Positions 1 to 8,606 of a DNA stretch of 64,000 nt are shown in pieces (the first letter of the stretch is position 1; each line of letters opens with the position of its first letter). The notes beneath the pieces were generated by a model. The model saw nothing but the letters and a program-made list of their open reading frames with translations, had not been told where the DNA came from and ran no database searches. The position numbers and the translations under genes were made by a program. Origin of the DNA: Bacteroidota bacterium (GTDB lineage Bacteria; Bacteroidota; Bacteroidia; Chitinophagales; Chitinophagaceae); assembly GCA_018268085.1 (NCBI GenBank), contig JAFDXE010000013.1, positions 43,766 to 107,765 of the forward strand, in the 5' to 3' direction.

Positions 1-190
1 AAGTATTTGCAAAAGCAGGGCTGGACAATGTAACATCAGCAGTGTGTAAGCATCAACAGCGGTTCGGGCTCGACGTTCAATGCACAGCTTTGGTTCTTAA
101 CTTCAACAAAATATTTTCAATTGGGCATTTGTACCGGGCTGAACAATCAATGAATTCCCTGCCTTCGCAAATACTCGAACGTTAGCTGAA
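1..190. repeat. Imperfect inverted repeat ending in GTTAGCTGAA (attC-like)
   Basis: Bases 1-19 and 157-175 are inverted repeats of each other, matching at 17 of 19 positions. Between them lie three related direct copies starting GGGCT (about 18-30, 64-81 and 136-151). The right arm is followed by GTTAGCTGAA at 181-190, and the reverse complement of that decamer occurs at 475-484, on the far side of the small ORF at 198-440. A long imperfect palindrome ending in GTTAG is what integron attC sites and the cassette boundaries of some Bacteroidota gene arrays look like. The left end is cut by the window, so the site is incomplete and the identification is tentative. Confidence 0.4.
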
Positions 191-197
191 GTAATTT

Positions 198-440
198 TTA
201 ACAACAGCCAGGCATTCCCAAATGAAAATAATTGAAGTAAGCTGCAAGGATTAAAAAAAGAAAGGCAACAGTATTTAGTTTATAAATGTAGAACCAAAAA
301 GCAATTGCGGTTAATATCAATGTATCCAACGGATAATTTATATAACTATAATTAACTCCTGGAATAATGATATTAAAAGTAAAAAGTAATCGTATGATCC
401 AGTCGAGCCACTTGTTTTTATAAAATAAAATTCTTCTCAT
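198..440 (-). CDS. Small hydrophobic membrane protein, unknown function
   Basis: An 80-residue ORF with a basic N-terminus (MRRILFYKNKW) followed by three hydrophobic stretches, roughly residues 14-27, 40-52 and 56-70, so an inner-membrane protein with two or three segments is likely. I recognise no family. It sits exactly between a GTTAGCTGAA (181-190) and its reverse complement TTCAGCTAAC (475-484), as expected for a single-gene cassette. Base composition is more AT-rich than the genes to its right, which fits transfer. It could also be a chance ORF in AT-rich DNA. Confidence 0.4.
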   Translation of the reverse strand: MRRILFYKNKWLDWIIRLLFTFNIIIPGVNYSYINYPLDTLILTAIAFWFYIYKLNTVAFLFLILAAYFNYFHLGMPGCC

Positions 441-779
441 TTTTGATTAGAACTTAGAATGCCAATAATATTATTTCAGCTAACAAGTATAAAGATGAAA
501 AGTGTGCTTTTGATTAACCCGGACTATTTGTTATAAAGTTTCAAATCCACATGAAGCTAATTCACATCCCGGCATATCGGTAAATGAGCAAATTACCGTA
601 ACTGATTTTCTTTAAAAACAGAAAGGGGAATTGTAAACCAATCCCCGCTTTCTTATTCTTTATTAAACTTTCTTAATCAAAATTCTATTCCACTAAGGAG
701 CAAAGGCACATCAGAAAGTTAATTAGCATACCTGCTCAGTGGCAGATTTGCCGATCAGCTCCTCGTTGGCTGATGATCT
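441..779. other. Intergenic region with cassette-boundary motif
   Basis: No gene is supported here. The stretch holds the TTCAGCTAAC motif at 475-484 (mirror of 181-190) and a hairpin at about 620-653 that is listed separately as a terminator. The rest has no recognisable content. Confidence 0.5.
611..655 (-). terminator. Probable rho-independent terminator of the nuclease gene
   Basis: Read on the minus strand, AGAAAG-C-GGGGA is followed by a short loop and TCCCCTTTCT, then TTTTTAAAG. The stem has one bulge and one mismatch. It lies about 130 nt downstream of the nuclease stop codon, which is far but without any gene between. Confidence 0.5.
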
Positions 780-2138
780 TTACAGGTTATCTACCTGTGC
801 TTCTATCACCTGCTGCACTGCTGCCGGAACATTGGAAAGAAAATCATACCCCATGATCGTTTCCAAAGCGTCTACAGATACCCGGTAGGATTTCCAATCG
901 GTTCCTATTCCAACTGTATTATCATTTGGCATATCAACAGCAATAACTCTTGTGCCGGTTGTTATCCTGCTAAGATCATTGTTGCCATTAGGCAATACCA
1001 CTACTATTTTCCATAAACGGGCTGGAACAGAAATACGTTCATTGTCTATTGAATTCAGGAGACCATTGTTTCCGGTACCGCCGGTGCCATAAGATCCGCA
1101 AATGATATATACTTCTTTTCCTAACAGTGTTACCAGTCGATTGCAGGAATCTTCCAGCTTCTGCCATGCACCCTGGTTCAGGTTTGGCGCCTGCGGAATC
1201 ATATTGGTCATAAGGAATGTAGATGAATTGGCTGGAACGGTTAATGTACGATCATTCGACGGGCATTGATGGCCACGATCGAATCCTGAACCTGCATAGC
1301 TCTGATCAGAAACATGATACCAGCTTACAGGTAAATCATCATCAGGTCTGAAATCATCCTGGCGGGGTGTTGACCCAATATCCGCCGTGCTCAAATGCCA
1401 GCTAACCCATTTAGGTATGCCCAGCGATCGCTGGTAACAAAGAGCGTAATAACCTTTATCCATGTAATAATTCTCTTCATCCAATGGAGATGGAGTTGCA
1501 TTCGTAGGGTTACCCAGTAACATGTGATTGTCGTCTGCAAAATTCGGAGCCAGCGGACCCGATGTGAGAATCGCACTTACATCATCAATATTCAAACGGT
1601 TATTATCTACAGAAGATTTACGAATAGCGAACCGTACTTTATTTACTGCATTGATCACAATGGTATCGTGTTGCAAGACTGTTCCGGTGGTTGTAATATC
1701 GTTCCCTATTTGTGAGTAGGAAGAACCGCTGTTGTAAGACACCCACAATTGCCAGGTGCTGGGCCCGTCCGTACCAAAAACGCCGCTGCTGATGGCAACA
1801 CGGTACACACCACCCACGATATCGAAATTCATGGAGATGCTGCCTTTTCCCTGGATACGGGCACTTTTGTTATCGTTCCTGCGATCATCACCGGTTGTGC
1901 CGATTACGGCATTATTGAAATGCCATTTGCCTGTTGACAGGCTAATGGAAGACGGATCATAACTATCTTTTGTTCCTGATTCAAAATTTTCCTTTGCAGG
2001 AGAGGAGATAGGATTAGAAGTAGTATCTGTAGGAACAGGGTTGTTGGTTACAGTGTCGTTCGATTTTTTACAGGCAGACCAGGTTACAAGAACTGCCATC
2101 AGCCACAAAAGCGGTTGGATGTTTTTCTTCATTTTCAA
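780..2138 (-). CDS. Secreted lipoprotein DNA/RNA non-specific endonuclease (NUC1 family)
   Basis: 452 residues. The N-terminus is a lipoprotein signal with a lipobox ending WSAC (Cys23), followed by a Ser/Thr/Pro-rich linker. Residues about 50-195 form a beta-rich region of the kind found in front of secreted catalytic domains. The C-terminal half is an Endonuclease_NS domain: the signature DRGH lies at 287-290 (His290 as general base by family analogy), then TNMIPQ near 311-316 and LNQGAW at 320-325, whose Asn binds the metal in the Serratia nuclease family. Expected to cleave extracellular DNA and RNA with Mg2+, giving nucleotides that could feed the pyrimidine degradation genes further along the window. 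It is probably monocistronic, with a long structured leader (2165-2236). Confidence 0.88.
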   Translation of the reverse strand: MKMKKNIQPLLWLMAVLVTWSACKKSNDTVTNNPVPTDTTSNPISSPAKENFESGTKDSYDPSSISLSTGKWHFNNAVIGTTGDDRRNDNKSARIQGKGSISMNFDIVGGVYRVAISSGVFGTDGPSTWQLWVSYNSGSSYSQIGNDITTTGTVLQHDTIVINAVNKVRFAIRKSSVDNNRLNIDDVSAILTSGPLAPNFADDNHMLLGNPTNATPSPLDEENYYMDKGYYALCYQRSLGIPKWVSWHLSTADIGSTPRQDDFRPDDDLPVSWYHVSDQSYAGSGFDRGHQCPSNDRTLTVPANSSTFLMTNMIPQAPNLNQGAWQKLEDSCNRLVTLLGKEVYIICGSYGTGGTGNNGLLNSIDNERISVPARLWKIVVVLPNGNNDLSRITTGTRVIAVDMPNDNTVGIGTDWKSYRVSVDALETIMGYDFLSNVPAAVQQVIEAQVDNL

Positions 2139-2164
2139 AAGAAATAATGGTGATTTAAATTAAA

Positions 2165-2236
2165 ATAAATGCCGGGAGGTTTCCCTCTTAAAACGGCTGG
2201 CAAGGTAGCTAATTAATGTTATTTTCCGGCATTTAT
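2165..2236 (-). repeat. 11-bp inverted repeat enclosing a small GAAA-loop hairpin, nuclease leader
   Basis: ATAAATGCCGG at 2165-2175 is perfectly inverted as CCGGCATTTAT at 2226-2236. On the minus strand the interior contains GAGGGAAACCTC, a four-base-pair stem with a GAAA tetraloop. It lies between the NlpC gene stop and the nuclease start, so it could be a 5' leader element of the nuclease mRNA or a terminator of the upstream gene. There is no clean U-tract. Confidence 0.4.
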
Positions 2237-2303
2237 CATGCGTCATTTCGGGAAATAAACATGGATATTTACCAATGACATATGTAACTCCGGATTGAAA
2301 CCA

Positions 2304-2867
2304 CTATTCTTCAAAAATCCGGATCACTTTTACAAAGCGGGTTACAAAATATTCACTCATGCCCGATATCATTACTCCTTTTCCGCCACCCGAGGCAGAA
2401 TGGATGAACAGTATCTTTTTGTTTTTGTTGGAAGTAATGATGCCCATGTGACCAACAGTTCCGCTGTTGGGGTCTGAACCGGTAAATAAAATAATATCGC
2501 CCCGGCGGCTGTCTTTAACCGATACTTCCATACCGGCATTTGTAAAATCTGCTGAGGTACGGGGCACAGAAATATTAAAATGATTAAAAACATACGTGAT
2601 AAAGCCAGAACAATCAAATCCCTTTTTAATATCTGCAGAACCATAACGGTAAGGCACACCCTGCAACGATTCAGCAAATACCACCACATCCTCTGCAGCA
2701 ACATTCCTGGTGTTTATATTTCTCGTTGCAACTTTATTTTTTATGCGAACCGTACTTTTTATTTCATAATCATTTGAAGGGCGGGAAGGAGCCATTTTTT
2801 TTGAACTGGCACAACTTTGTAAAATGAAGATGCTGCAAATACAAAAAAAGGCAAACGGTGATTTCAT
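2304..2867 (-). CDS. NlpC/P60 family lipoprotein (cell-wall endopeptidase)
   Basis: 187 residues. A lipoprotein signal ends in LQSC (Cys19). Residues about 60-187 are an NlpC/P60 domain: GFDCSGF places the catalytic Cys at 86, the His in GHMGI is at 140 and the third polar residue is His156 in FIHSAS. Such enzymes cut peptide stems of peptidoglycan, usually the gamma-D-Glu-diamino acid bond. The lipid anchor would hold it on the periplasmic side of a membrane. It has the normal size for a single-domain family member. The minus-strand neighbours are unrelated in function and separated by 165 and 89 nt. Confidence 0.88.
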   Translation of the reverse strand: MKSPFAFFCICSIFILQSCASSKKMAPSRPSNDYEIKSTVRIKNKVATRNINTRNVAAEDVVVFAESLQGVPYRYGSADIKKGFDCSGFITYVFNHFNISVPRTSADFTNAGMEVSVKDSRRGDIILFTGSDPNSGTVGHMGIITSNKNKKILFIHSASGGGKGVMISGMSEYFVTRFVKVIRIFEE

Positions 2868-2956
2868 GCGGTAAAATTAAGAAGGAAAAATTGCAGGAAG
2901 GCCAAACAAAAATTAAGCCTGCTGAAATGAGTTTAGGGTATATTACGGATTCAGCC

Positions 2957-3538
2957 TTATAATTTCCGAATCCTTAATATGTCAATGTTTTCGTCAAACC
3001 GGTCGCCGTGACTATTTTGATTTTGAATTTTCCGTACCACTTTCATTCCTTTAAAAACTTTTCCAAATGCAGCATACCCCTGCCTGTCTGCTGTTCCGCT
3101 GGCACCGGCATCCAATGTAAGCTGATCGCCGATGCAGATAAAGAATTCGGTGGTTGCGGTTCCTGCACCTGCGTTGGCAAATGAAATGGTTCCGTCTGTA
3201 TGGGATAAGCCTGTTTGTTTTGTAGATTCATGCGGTATAGGTTTGATCTTACCAATCTTATCGCTCTTTGATTGGTATATACCTCCCTGTATAACACCGG
3301 TATTAAAATCCGTAGGCATTTCCTCTGCTTTCAATACCCTGTAAAAGGAACTGTTTGTGTACAACCCTGTTTCTATATATGAAAGAAATGCTTTCACTGT
3401 TTCAGGTGCTTTCTTCGGATATAACTCAATCTCAATATCGCCCAACCTTGTTTCAATCATAACATGCGGGTATTCGTAATGGTTAGTATTGCAGGAAATT
3501 GCCGCACATACACAAATCAGCCAACAGAAATATTTCAT
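2957..3538 (-). CDS. Cyclophilin-type peptidyl-prolyl cis-trans isomerase, lipoprotein
   Basis: 193 residues from the ATG at 3538. A longer reading from 3592 would overlap the gene before it and bury the signal peptide, so 3538 is preferred. The signal is MKYFCWLICVCAAISC with a lipobox Cys at 16. The cyclophilin fold follows: IETRLGDIEIELYPKKAPE at the start, FYRV, the core GTISFANAG (the equivalent of GTxSMAxxG), TEFFI, and FGKVFKGMKVV near the end. It should catalyse proline isomerisation on exported proteins. Gene start and the preceding M20 gene stop are 19 nt apart, so co-transcription is likely. Confidence 0.88.
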   Translation of the reverse strand: MKYFCWLICVCAAISCNTNHYEYPHVMIETRLGDIEIELYPKKAPETVKAFLSYIETGLYTNSSFYRVLKAEEMPTDFNTGVIQGGIYQSKSDKIGKIKPIPHESTKQTGLSHTDGTISFANAGAGTATTEFFICIGDQLTLDAGASGTADRQGYAAFGKVFKGMKVVRKIQNQNSHGDRFDENIDILRIRKL

Positions 3539-3557
3539 AAACAATGGTTGCAGGTTA

Positions 3558-4799
3558 CTATTTAGTTTCCAGGATCTGTAAAACGGTGCCATACATTACC
3601 TGTGTTCCCAAAGCAAGGTCTTCATAAGAGGAATATTCCAATGGGTTATGGCTGATCCCGTCTTTACTCCTGATAAAAATCATGGCATAATCACAGGCGT
3701 ACGATAAAGTAAGTGCATCATGAAAAGGCCCACTCATCAGTTCCGGCGCTTCCAGCCCGAGTGCAGTACATTGTTCCTGTATGATAGCTTTCATCCAATC
3801 GGCACAATACCTCGGAGCGCTGTTGGTATCTTCCGATATACTATAGGTAAGTCCGTGCTTTTTTGTAATGGCTTCTATTCTTTCCATTAATTGCTTTTCA
3901 TAACGATTTCTACGTTCAAGATCAATATCCCTCAAATCAATGGTGAATGTTACTTCTTCAGCAATGATGTTCCTGCTGGCCGGAAAAACATTCATCGTAC
4001 CTACTGTGCCTACCGTTGGATTTCCCGGAACCTGAGTGGCAATCTCATGCAGTGCAACAGTAATTTCAGCAGCACCGAGCAATGCATCTTTTCTTAATGG
4101 CATCGGTACAGAGCCGGCGTGTCCTGCCATGCCTTTAAGCTTTACCGTTAGCCACAGTGGCCCGGAAATACCGGATACAACGCCTACCGGTTTATGGGCT
4201 ATATCCAATACCGGCCCTTGCTCAATATGTAATTCAAGAAAACAAAATATACTTCCGGGTTTGTATTCCGATTCTTTAAATTTTTCGGGATCGCAACCAA
4301 AATCACGCAATGCCTGTTCCCTTGTTATACCGTCTTTATCGGTGCGTTGCAATTCGCCTGCCTCCAGTTTTCCTAAAATACCTCTTGAGCCAAACAGTCC
4401 TTTATTAAAACGCCAGCCTTCTTCATCTGCAAATGAAATCACTTCAATACTTCGTTTGGGTTTGATGTTATTTTCTGTAAGCGTAGTAACCACCTCAATT
4501 GCACACAACACGCCGGCCACACCATCGAACCGGCCACCGTAAGGTTGCGAATCAAGATGCGATCCCATCATCAGCACAGGTAATGCTGGATCTGTTCCCT
4601 CCAGCCTGCCGATCAGGTTTCCAAAATGATCGATACGGGTGGTCATACCCGCTTCCTTCATCCATGAAGCTGCAAGGTTAAATGCATCTTTTTCAAGGCT
4701 CGTCATGGTTGGCCTGCAGGTTCCTGTTTCGCCAATTTTGCCAATCAGGCTCATCAGTTCAAAGTGTTGCTGCAGTCTTGTTGCATTTATTTTCAACAT
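3558..4799 (-). CDS. M20-family N-carbamoyl-amino-acid hydrolase / allantoate amidohydrolase
   Basis: 413 residues from the ATG at 4799; the frame is open further upstream but those residues match nothing and would run into the divergent gene's promoter region. Dinuclear-metal ligands of the M20 amidase group are visible: His81 and Asp92 (HLDSQPYGGRFDG), Glu126-Glu127 (ADEEGWRF), His191 (HIEQGP) and His384 (GISHNPLE). His360 in GPFHDA and the dimerisation lid near 214-330 also fit. The family includes allantoate amidohydrolase, N-carbamoyl-L-amino acid hydrolase and one type of beta-ureidopropionase; substrate cannot be told from sequence. The nearby pyrimidine cluster makes N-carbamoyl-beta-amino acids a plausible substrate, but a nitrilase-type beta-ureidopropionase is also present. 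Confidence 0.85.
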   Translation of the reverse strand: MLKINATRLQQHFELMSLIGKIGETGTCRPTMTSLEKDAFNLAASWMKEAGMTTRIDHFGNLIGRLEGTDPALPVLMMGSHLDSQPYGGRFDGVAGVLCAIEVVTTLTENNIKPKRSIEVISFADEEGWRFNKGLFGSRGILGKLEAGELQRTDKDGITREQALRDFGCDPEKFKESEYKPGSIFCFLELHIEQGPVLDIAHKPVGVVSGISGPLWLTVKLKGMAGHAGSVPMPLRKDALLGAAEITVALHEIATQVPGNPTVGTVGTMNVFPASRNIIAEEVTFTIDLRDIDLERRNRYEKQLMERIEAITKKHGLTYSISEDTNSAPRYCADWMKAIIQEQCTALGLEAPELMSGPFHDALTLSYACDYAMIFIRSKDGISHNPLEYSSYEDLALGTQVMYGTVLQILETK

Positions 4800-4881
4800 G
4801 TAATTTTTTAGTAAATATAAGAATTGAATGCCTGCGATGCCGTCACAATTGTTATATTTACACACTTTAAAACTAACTCCT

Positions 4882-7143
4882 ATGAGGTTGTCTTTTTTAC
4901 TGGCTTCCCTATGTTTCAGCAGCTTTGCATCCGCACAAAACATCACAGAACAAAATAGTTTGGAACACGCAAAATGCAATCATGCGACCATTGCATCAAG
5001 AACGGACCAGGCGTCTTACTATCAGTATCCGTCAATGGATAAATACGATGTACATTATTTAAAACTCAATCTGAACATAGAAGCCGGCAGCAGTTTTATA
5101 TCCGGCACTGCATTAACCAGTGCCAGCGTGTTACAACCGCTGGATTCATTTAATATTGAATTGGCTGATAACATGACGTTGGATTCTGTGTACATCAATG
5201 GTGTGAGAAAAAGTTTTTCGAGAGGTGTTAATTATGTTTTCGTACCAATCACACCTGCGCTTCCTGCCGGATCAACCGTTTCTGCTTTGTTTTTTTACAG
5301 CGGCACAGCAGGATATGGTGTTTATTCCGGTACCAGTGCCAGCAGCGGATTGATATATTCCGCATCCTTATCTGAAAGTTACCAGGCCAGGGCGTGGTTC
5401 CCGGCAAAACAAATTTTAAAAGATAAAATTGATTCCGCAGATATCTGGATTAAAACTTCCAATCCAAATCTTGCAGGTGCAAACGGTGTGCTGGTAGCCG
5501 TAGTAGATAGCCCGGGAAATAAAAAGCAATACCAATGGAAATCACGCCACCCGATGAGTTATTATATGCCCAGTTTTTCTGTAGGAAATTATGCGCCTTA
5601 TGTTAATTGGGCTAAACCTGCAGCGATGGCGCCTGATTCTATTGAAGTGTTGCACTATATCGTTGATGACGATACTTATTTTAATACGGTACAGGCAAAC
5701 CTTGATAAAACGCCTGCATTCATAGAAACGTTTAGTAACCTGTTTGGATTGTATCCTTTTTACGACGAAAAATACGGGCATTGCCAGGCGAATATCGGTG
5801 GTGGCATGGAACACCAAACCATGAGTACCATGAGTAGTTTTGGATCTAACGTTATAGCCCATGAACTCGGCCACCAGTGGTGGGGTGATCATGTTACCTG
5901 TGCCACCTGGAATCATATCTGGCTCAACGAAGGATTTGCCAGCTATTGCGAATACCTCGCCGTTGAAAAACTCCCTGCACTGTTTCCCGGAACAACGGCA
6001 TTTAATTACATGAACAGTTTTCACAATTCCGTAATGTCGCAAACAGGCGGAAGTGTATTTGTTCCGGATGCTTCAATATTTGATGAGAACAGGATTTTCA
6101 GTGGAAGACTGAGCTACAATAAAGGCGCAGCAATCATTCATAACCTCCGGTTTGAAATGCAGGATGATAATGTATTCTTCCAGGCATTAAAAAATTTCCA
6201 GGTACAATATAAAGATTCGGTAGCTACAGCCGACGACTTTAAAGCTGTTGCAGAAGCAACTTCGGGTAAGAATTTTACCGACTTCTTCAACCAGTGGTAT
6301 TACGGTGAAGGATACCCGACATTTAATATGGTGTTTACCATGCAGGGAACAGACAGCATTATTCTGCAGGTAAATCAAACCGTAAGCATGCCCGATGTAA
6401 CACCGTTCTTTAAAGGACTATATGAATTTACGATAACATCTGCGCAGGGCGATACAACTGTAAAAGCCTATATCACACACGACGGGCAACAGGTAAAATT
6501 CAAATACAATAAAATTCCAAACGGTATCATAGTTGATCCGAACAATTGGGTAATTAATAAGGTGGGTAGCATTATTAACGGGGGAACCATTTTACCGGTT
6601 AATCTAACCGCTTTTAACGTTAACAACATAGATTGCAATGCAGTAGTAAGCTGGAAGGCATCGGGAGAACAACAAACCAAACAATACGAATTAGAGTATA
6701 GTAACAATGGGACCGATTACAAAACCATTGCAACAATCAACAGCAATCACAACATCAGTGAATCATCTTACCAATTCAACTATACACCGGGACCAGCTTC
6801 CATACATTATTTCAGGTTGAAGATCGTTGGTGATAATAACAGTTATGTGTATAGCCAGGTGGTGACCAGTACAAAATCATGCAACAGTGCATTTGCGGTA
6901 CAGGTAACACCTAACCCTGCATCAGACAATGTAACGGCAATCATCACAGTACCGCAGGCGGGCAATACCAATATTCAAATCTTTGATCACAAAGGATCAT
7001 TGGTTTACCGCGAATCTAAAATGCTGAATGAAGGCGAAAATAAAATTCAGTTGGGCGTTTTTAAATCGCTACCCAAAGCGGTGTACATCATTAAGGTTGA
7101 AAATAACAATACCGTAATCACATCAAGATTGGTAAAACAATAA
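4882..7143 (+). CDS. Secreted M1-family metallo-aminopeptidase with T9SS sorting domain
   Basis: 753 residues from the ATG at 4882, which gives a clean signal peptide (MRLSFLLASLCFSSFASAQ). The M1 gluzincin catalytic site is complete: exopeptidase motif GGMEH, zinc motif HELGH at 327-331 and the distal zinc ligand Glu350 in NEGFAS. The following helical part is short compared with cytosolic aminopeptidase N. After residue about 570 come a beta-sandwich stretch and a C-terminal type A sorting domain starting VTPNPASDN and ending SRLVKQ, which directs the protein through the outer membrane by T9SS. Its role is probably extracellular peptide degradation. It is transcribed divergently from the M20 amidase gene (82 nt between starts) and ends at a strong terminator. 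Confidence 0.92.
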   Translation: MRLSFLLASLCFSSFASAQNITEQNSLEHAKCNHATIASRTDQASYYQYPSMDKYDVHYLKLNLNIEAGSSFISGTALTSASVLQPLDSFNIELADNMTLDSVYINGVRKSFSRGVNYVFVPITPALPAGSTVSALFFYSGTAGYGVYSGTSASSGLIYSASLSESYQARAWFPAKQILKDKIDSADIWIKTSNPNLAGANGVLVAVVDSPGNKKQYQWKSRHPMSYYMPSFSVGNYAPYVNWAKPAAMAPDSIEVLHYIVDDDTYFNTVQANLDKTPAFIETFSNLFGLYPFYDEKYGHCQANIGGGMEHQTMSTMSSFGSNVIAHELGHQWWGDHVTCATWNHIWLNEGFASYCEYLAVEKLPALFPGTTAFNYMNSFHNSVMSQTGGSVFVPDASIFDENRIFSGRLSYNKGAAIIHNLRFEMQDDNVFFQALKNFQVQYKDSVATADDFKAVAEATSGKNFTDFFNQWYYGEGYPTFNMVFTMQGTDSIILQVNQTVSMPDVTPFFKGLYEFTITSAQGDTTVKAYITHDGQQVKFKYNKIPNGIIVDPNNWVINKVGSIINGGTILPVNLTAFNVNNIDCNAVVSWKASGEQQTKQYELEYSNNGTDYKTIATINSNHNISESSYQFNYTPGPASIHYFRLKIVGDNNSYVYSQVVTSTKSCNSAFAVQVTPNPASDNVTAIITVPQAGNTNIQIFDHKGSLVYRESKMLNEGENKIQLGVFKSLPKAVYIIKVENNNTVITSRLVKQ

Positions 7144-7167
7144 TCACACACAGGATATTTTACAATG

Positions 7168-7200
7168 AACAGCTCTCAAACGGGAGCTGTTTATTTTTTA
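7168..7200 (+). terminator. Rho-independent terminator after the aminopeptidase gene
   Basis: AACAGCTC (7168-7175) pairs with GAGCTGTT (7184-7191), loop of eight bases, followed by TATTTTTTA. It is 25 nt after the stop codon. Confidence 0.8.
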
Positions 7201-7279
7201 TAAATAATGAATAGCGTGAATGAACATATTCATCACCGGTTTAAGATCTCACTGCTGTGATAAATATGGCGTAGCGGTA

Positions 7280-8548
7280 TCAATGATCGTTTAAAGGCAA
7301 CCCTTTCGCCTGCCACTCTTTCCAGTTAATATATTCGGGAGCTACTCTTTGTTCAACCATGGTGATGCAATCCGAAACAGGACACATGAGTTTGCATAAG
7401 TTACAACCTACACATTCTGCTTCTTTAATGGAATAGGTGTTATAAGGATTCCCCTGCACTAAGTTAATGGCCTGGTGAGATGTGTCTTCACATGCGATGT
7501 AACATAATCCGCAGTGGATGCATTTATCCTGGTTAATATTAGCCACCCAGTGGAAATTAATATCAAGATCTTCCCAATGCGTAATGTTATTTACAGATCG
7601 GCCTATAAAATCATCTAATTTTTTAAATCCTTTTTCATCCATCCAGTTGCTTAATCCTTCGCACATATCTTCAACGATCCGGAAGCCATGTTTCATTGCA
7701 GCCGTACACACCTGTACGTTAGATGCACCGAGTAACATGAATTCTGCCGCATCCTTCCAGGTACTAACGCCACCTATACCCGAAATAGGAACTTTATTGG
7801 TGATTTCATTCTGTGCAATGGTAGTGAGCATTTTTAAGGCGATCGGCTTTACCGCAGGACCGCAATAACCACCATATACTGATTTGCCTGCTACATACGG
7901 ATTGGGAACAAAAGTGTCGAGGTCAACACCAGTTACCGATTGTATGGTATTTATTAACGACAACCCATTAGTGCCTGCTTCAACAACTGCCTTACCGGTG
8001 GGCACAACAGAATGTACATTAGGTGTAAGCTTTGTGATCACCGGAATTTTTGCCACTTCCATCACCCACTCAACTACCATCTTTGCTATCTCCGGATCCT
8101 GTCCAACGGCAGCACCCATGCCCCGTTCTGTCATTCCATGCGGGCAACCGAAATTCAGTTCCAATCCATGAGCGCCGGTATCTTCTACTTTTTTTATTAG
8201 TTCATGCCAGCTCTTACGATCGTTATCGGCCATGAGCGAAACGATCATCGCCCTGTCGGGAAACAATCGTACGCATTCTTCAATTTCACGCAGGTTAAGT
8301 TCCAGCGGCCGGTCGCTGATGAGTTCAATATTATTAAAACCCATAACCCTGTGCCCGCCATAATCAACTGCAGAATATCTTGACGAAACATTCTTTACCT
8401 GTGAGCCAAGCGTTTTCCAAACAACGCCGCCCCAGCCTGCTTCAAATGCACGCAATACATTTATTTTTTTATCGGTAGGCGGAGCACTCGCCAGCCAGAA
8501 AGGATTGGGAGATTGTATGCCGAGGAAAGATGATTGTAAAGAAGCCAT
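7280..8548 (-). CDS. preA: NAD-dependent dihydropyrimidine dehydrogenase, catalytic subunit PreA
   Basis: 422 residues. Residues about 1-310 are an FMN-binding TIM barrel of the dihydroorotate/dihydropyrimidine dehydrogenase type. The active-site cysteine is Cys135 in NFGCPHGMTERGMG. The C-terminal about 90 residues hold two 4Fe-4S ferredoxin motifs, CIHCGLCYIAC and CVGCNLCKLMC. The protein reduces uracil or thymine at C5-C6, taking electrons from NADH through PreT, the next gene upstream. This is the first step of reductive pyrimidine catabolism. It is last in the minus-strand cluster, 58 nt after preT, with seven TGAATnn heptamers filling the spacer. Length agrees with the bacterial PreA family. 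Confidence 0.95.
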   Translation of the reverse strand: MASLQSSFLGIQSPNPFWLASAPPTDKKINVLRAFEAGWGGVVWKTLGSQVKNVSSRYSAVDYGGHRVMGFNNIELISDRPLELNLREIEECVRLFPDRAMIVSLMADNDRKSWHELIKKVEDTGAHGLELNFGCPHGMTERGMGAAVGQDPEIAKMVVEWVMEVAKIPVITKLTPNVHSVVPTGKAVVEAGTNGLSLINTIQSVTGVDLDTFVPNPYVAGKSVYGGYCGPAVKPIALKMLTTIAQNEITNKVPISGIGGVSTWKDAAEFMLLGASNVQVCTAAMKHGFRIVEDMCEGLSNWMDEKGFKKLDDFIGRSVNNITHWEDLDINFHWVANINQDKCIHCGLCYIACEDTSHQAINLVQGNPYNTYSIKEAECVGCNLCKLMCPVSDCITMVEQRVAPEYINWKEWQAKGLPLNDH

Positions 8549-8553
8549 TTTTA

Positions 8554-8602
8554 TGAATTATGAATTGTGAATGCTGAATTATGAATTATGAATTGTGAAT
8601 CT
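8554..8602. repeat. Seven tandem TGAATnn heptamers
   Basis: Seven consecutive seven-base units in perfect phase, each beginning TGAAT and ending TA, TG, GC, TA, TA, TG, CT. They occupy almost all of the spacer between preT and preA. Similar runs occur at 9962-9975, 10928-10962, 12512-12525 and 37445-37472. Confidence 0.85.
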
Positions 8603-8606
8603 TAAA

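Noticed and set aside
4036..4542. A 168-codon plus-strand frame opposite the M20 amidase
   Set aside because: Shadow frame; the minus-strand reading has all metal ligands of the family.
5542..6042. A 166-codon frame opposite the aminopeptidase gene
   Set aside because: It lies fully antisense to a gene with intact catalytic motifs and has no domain features.
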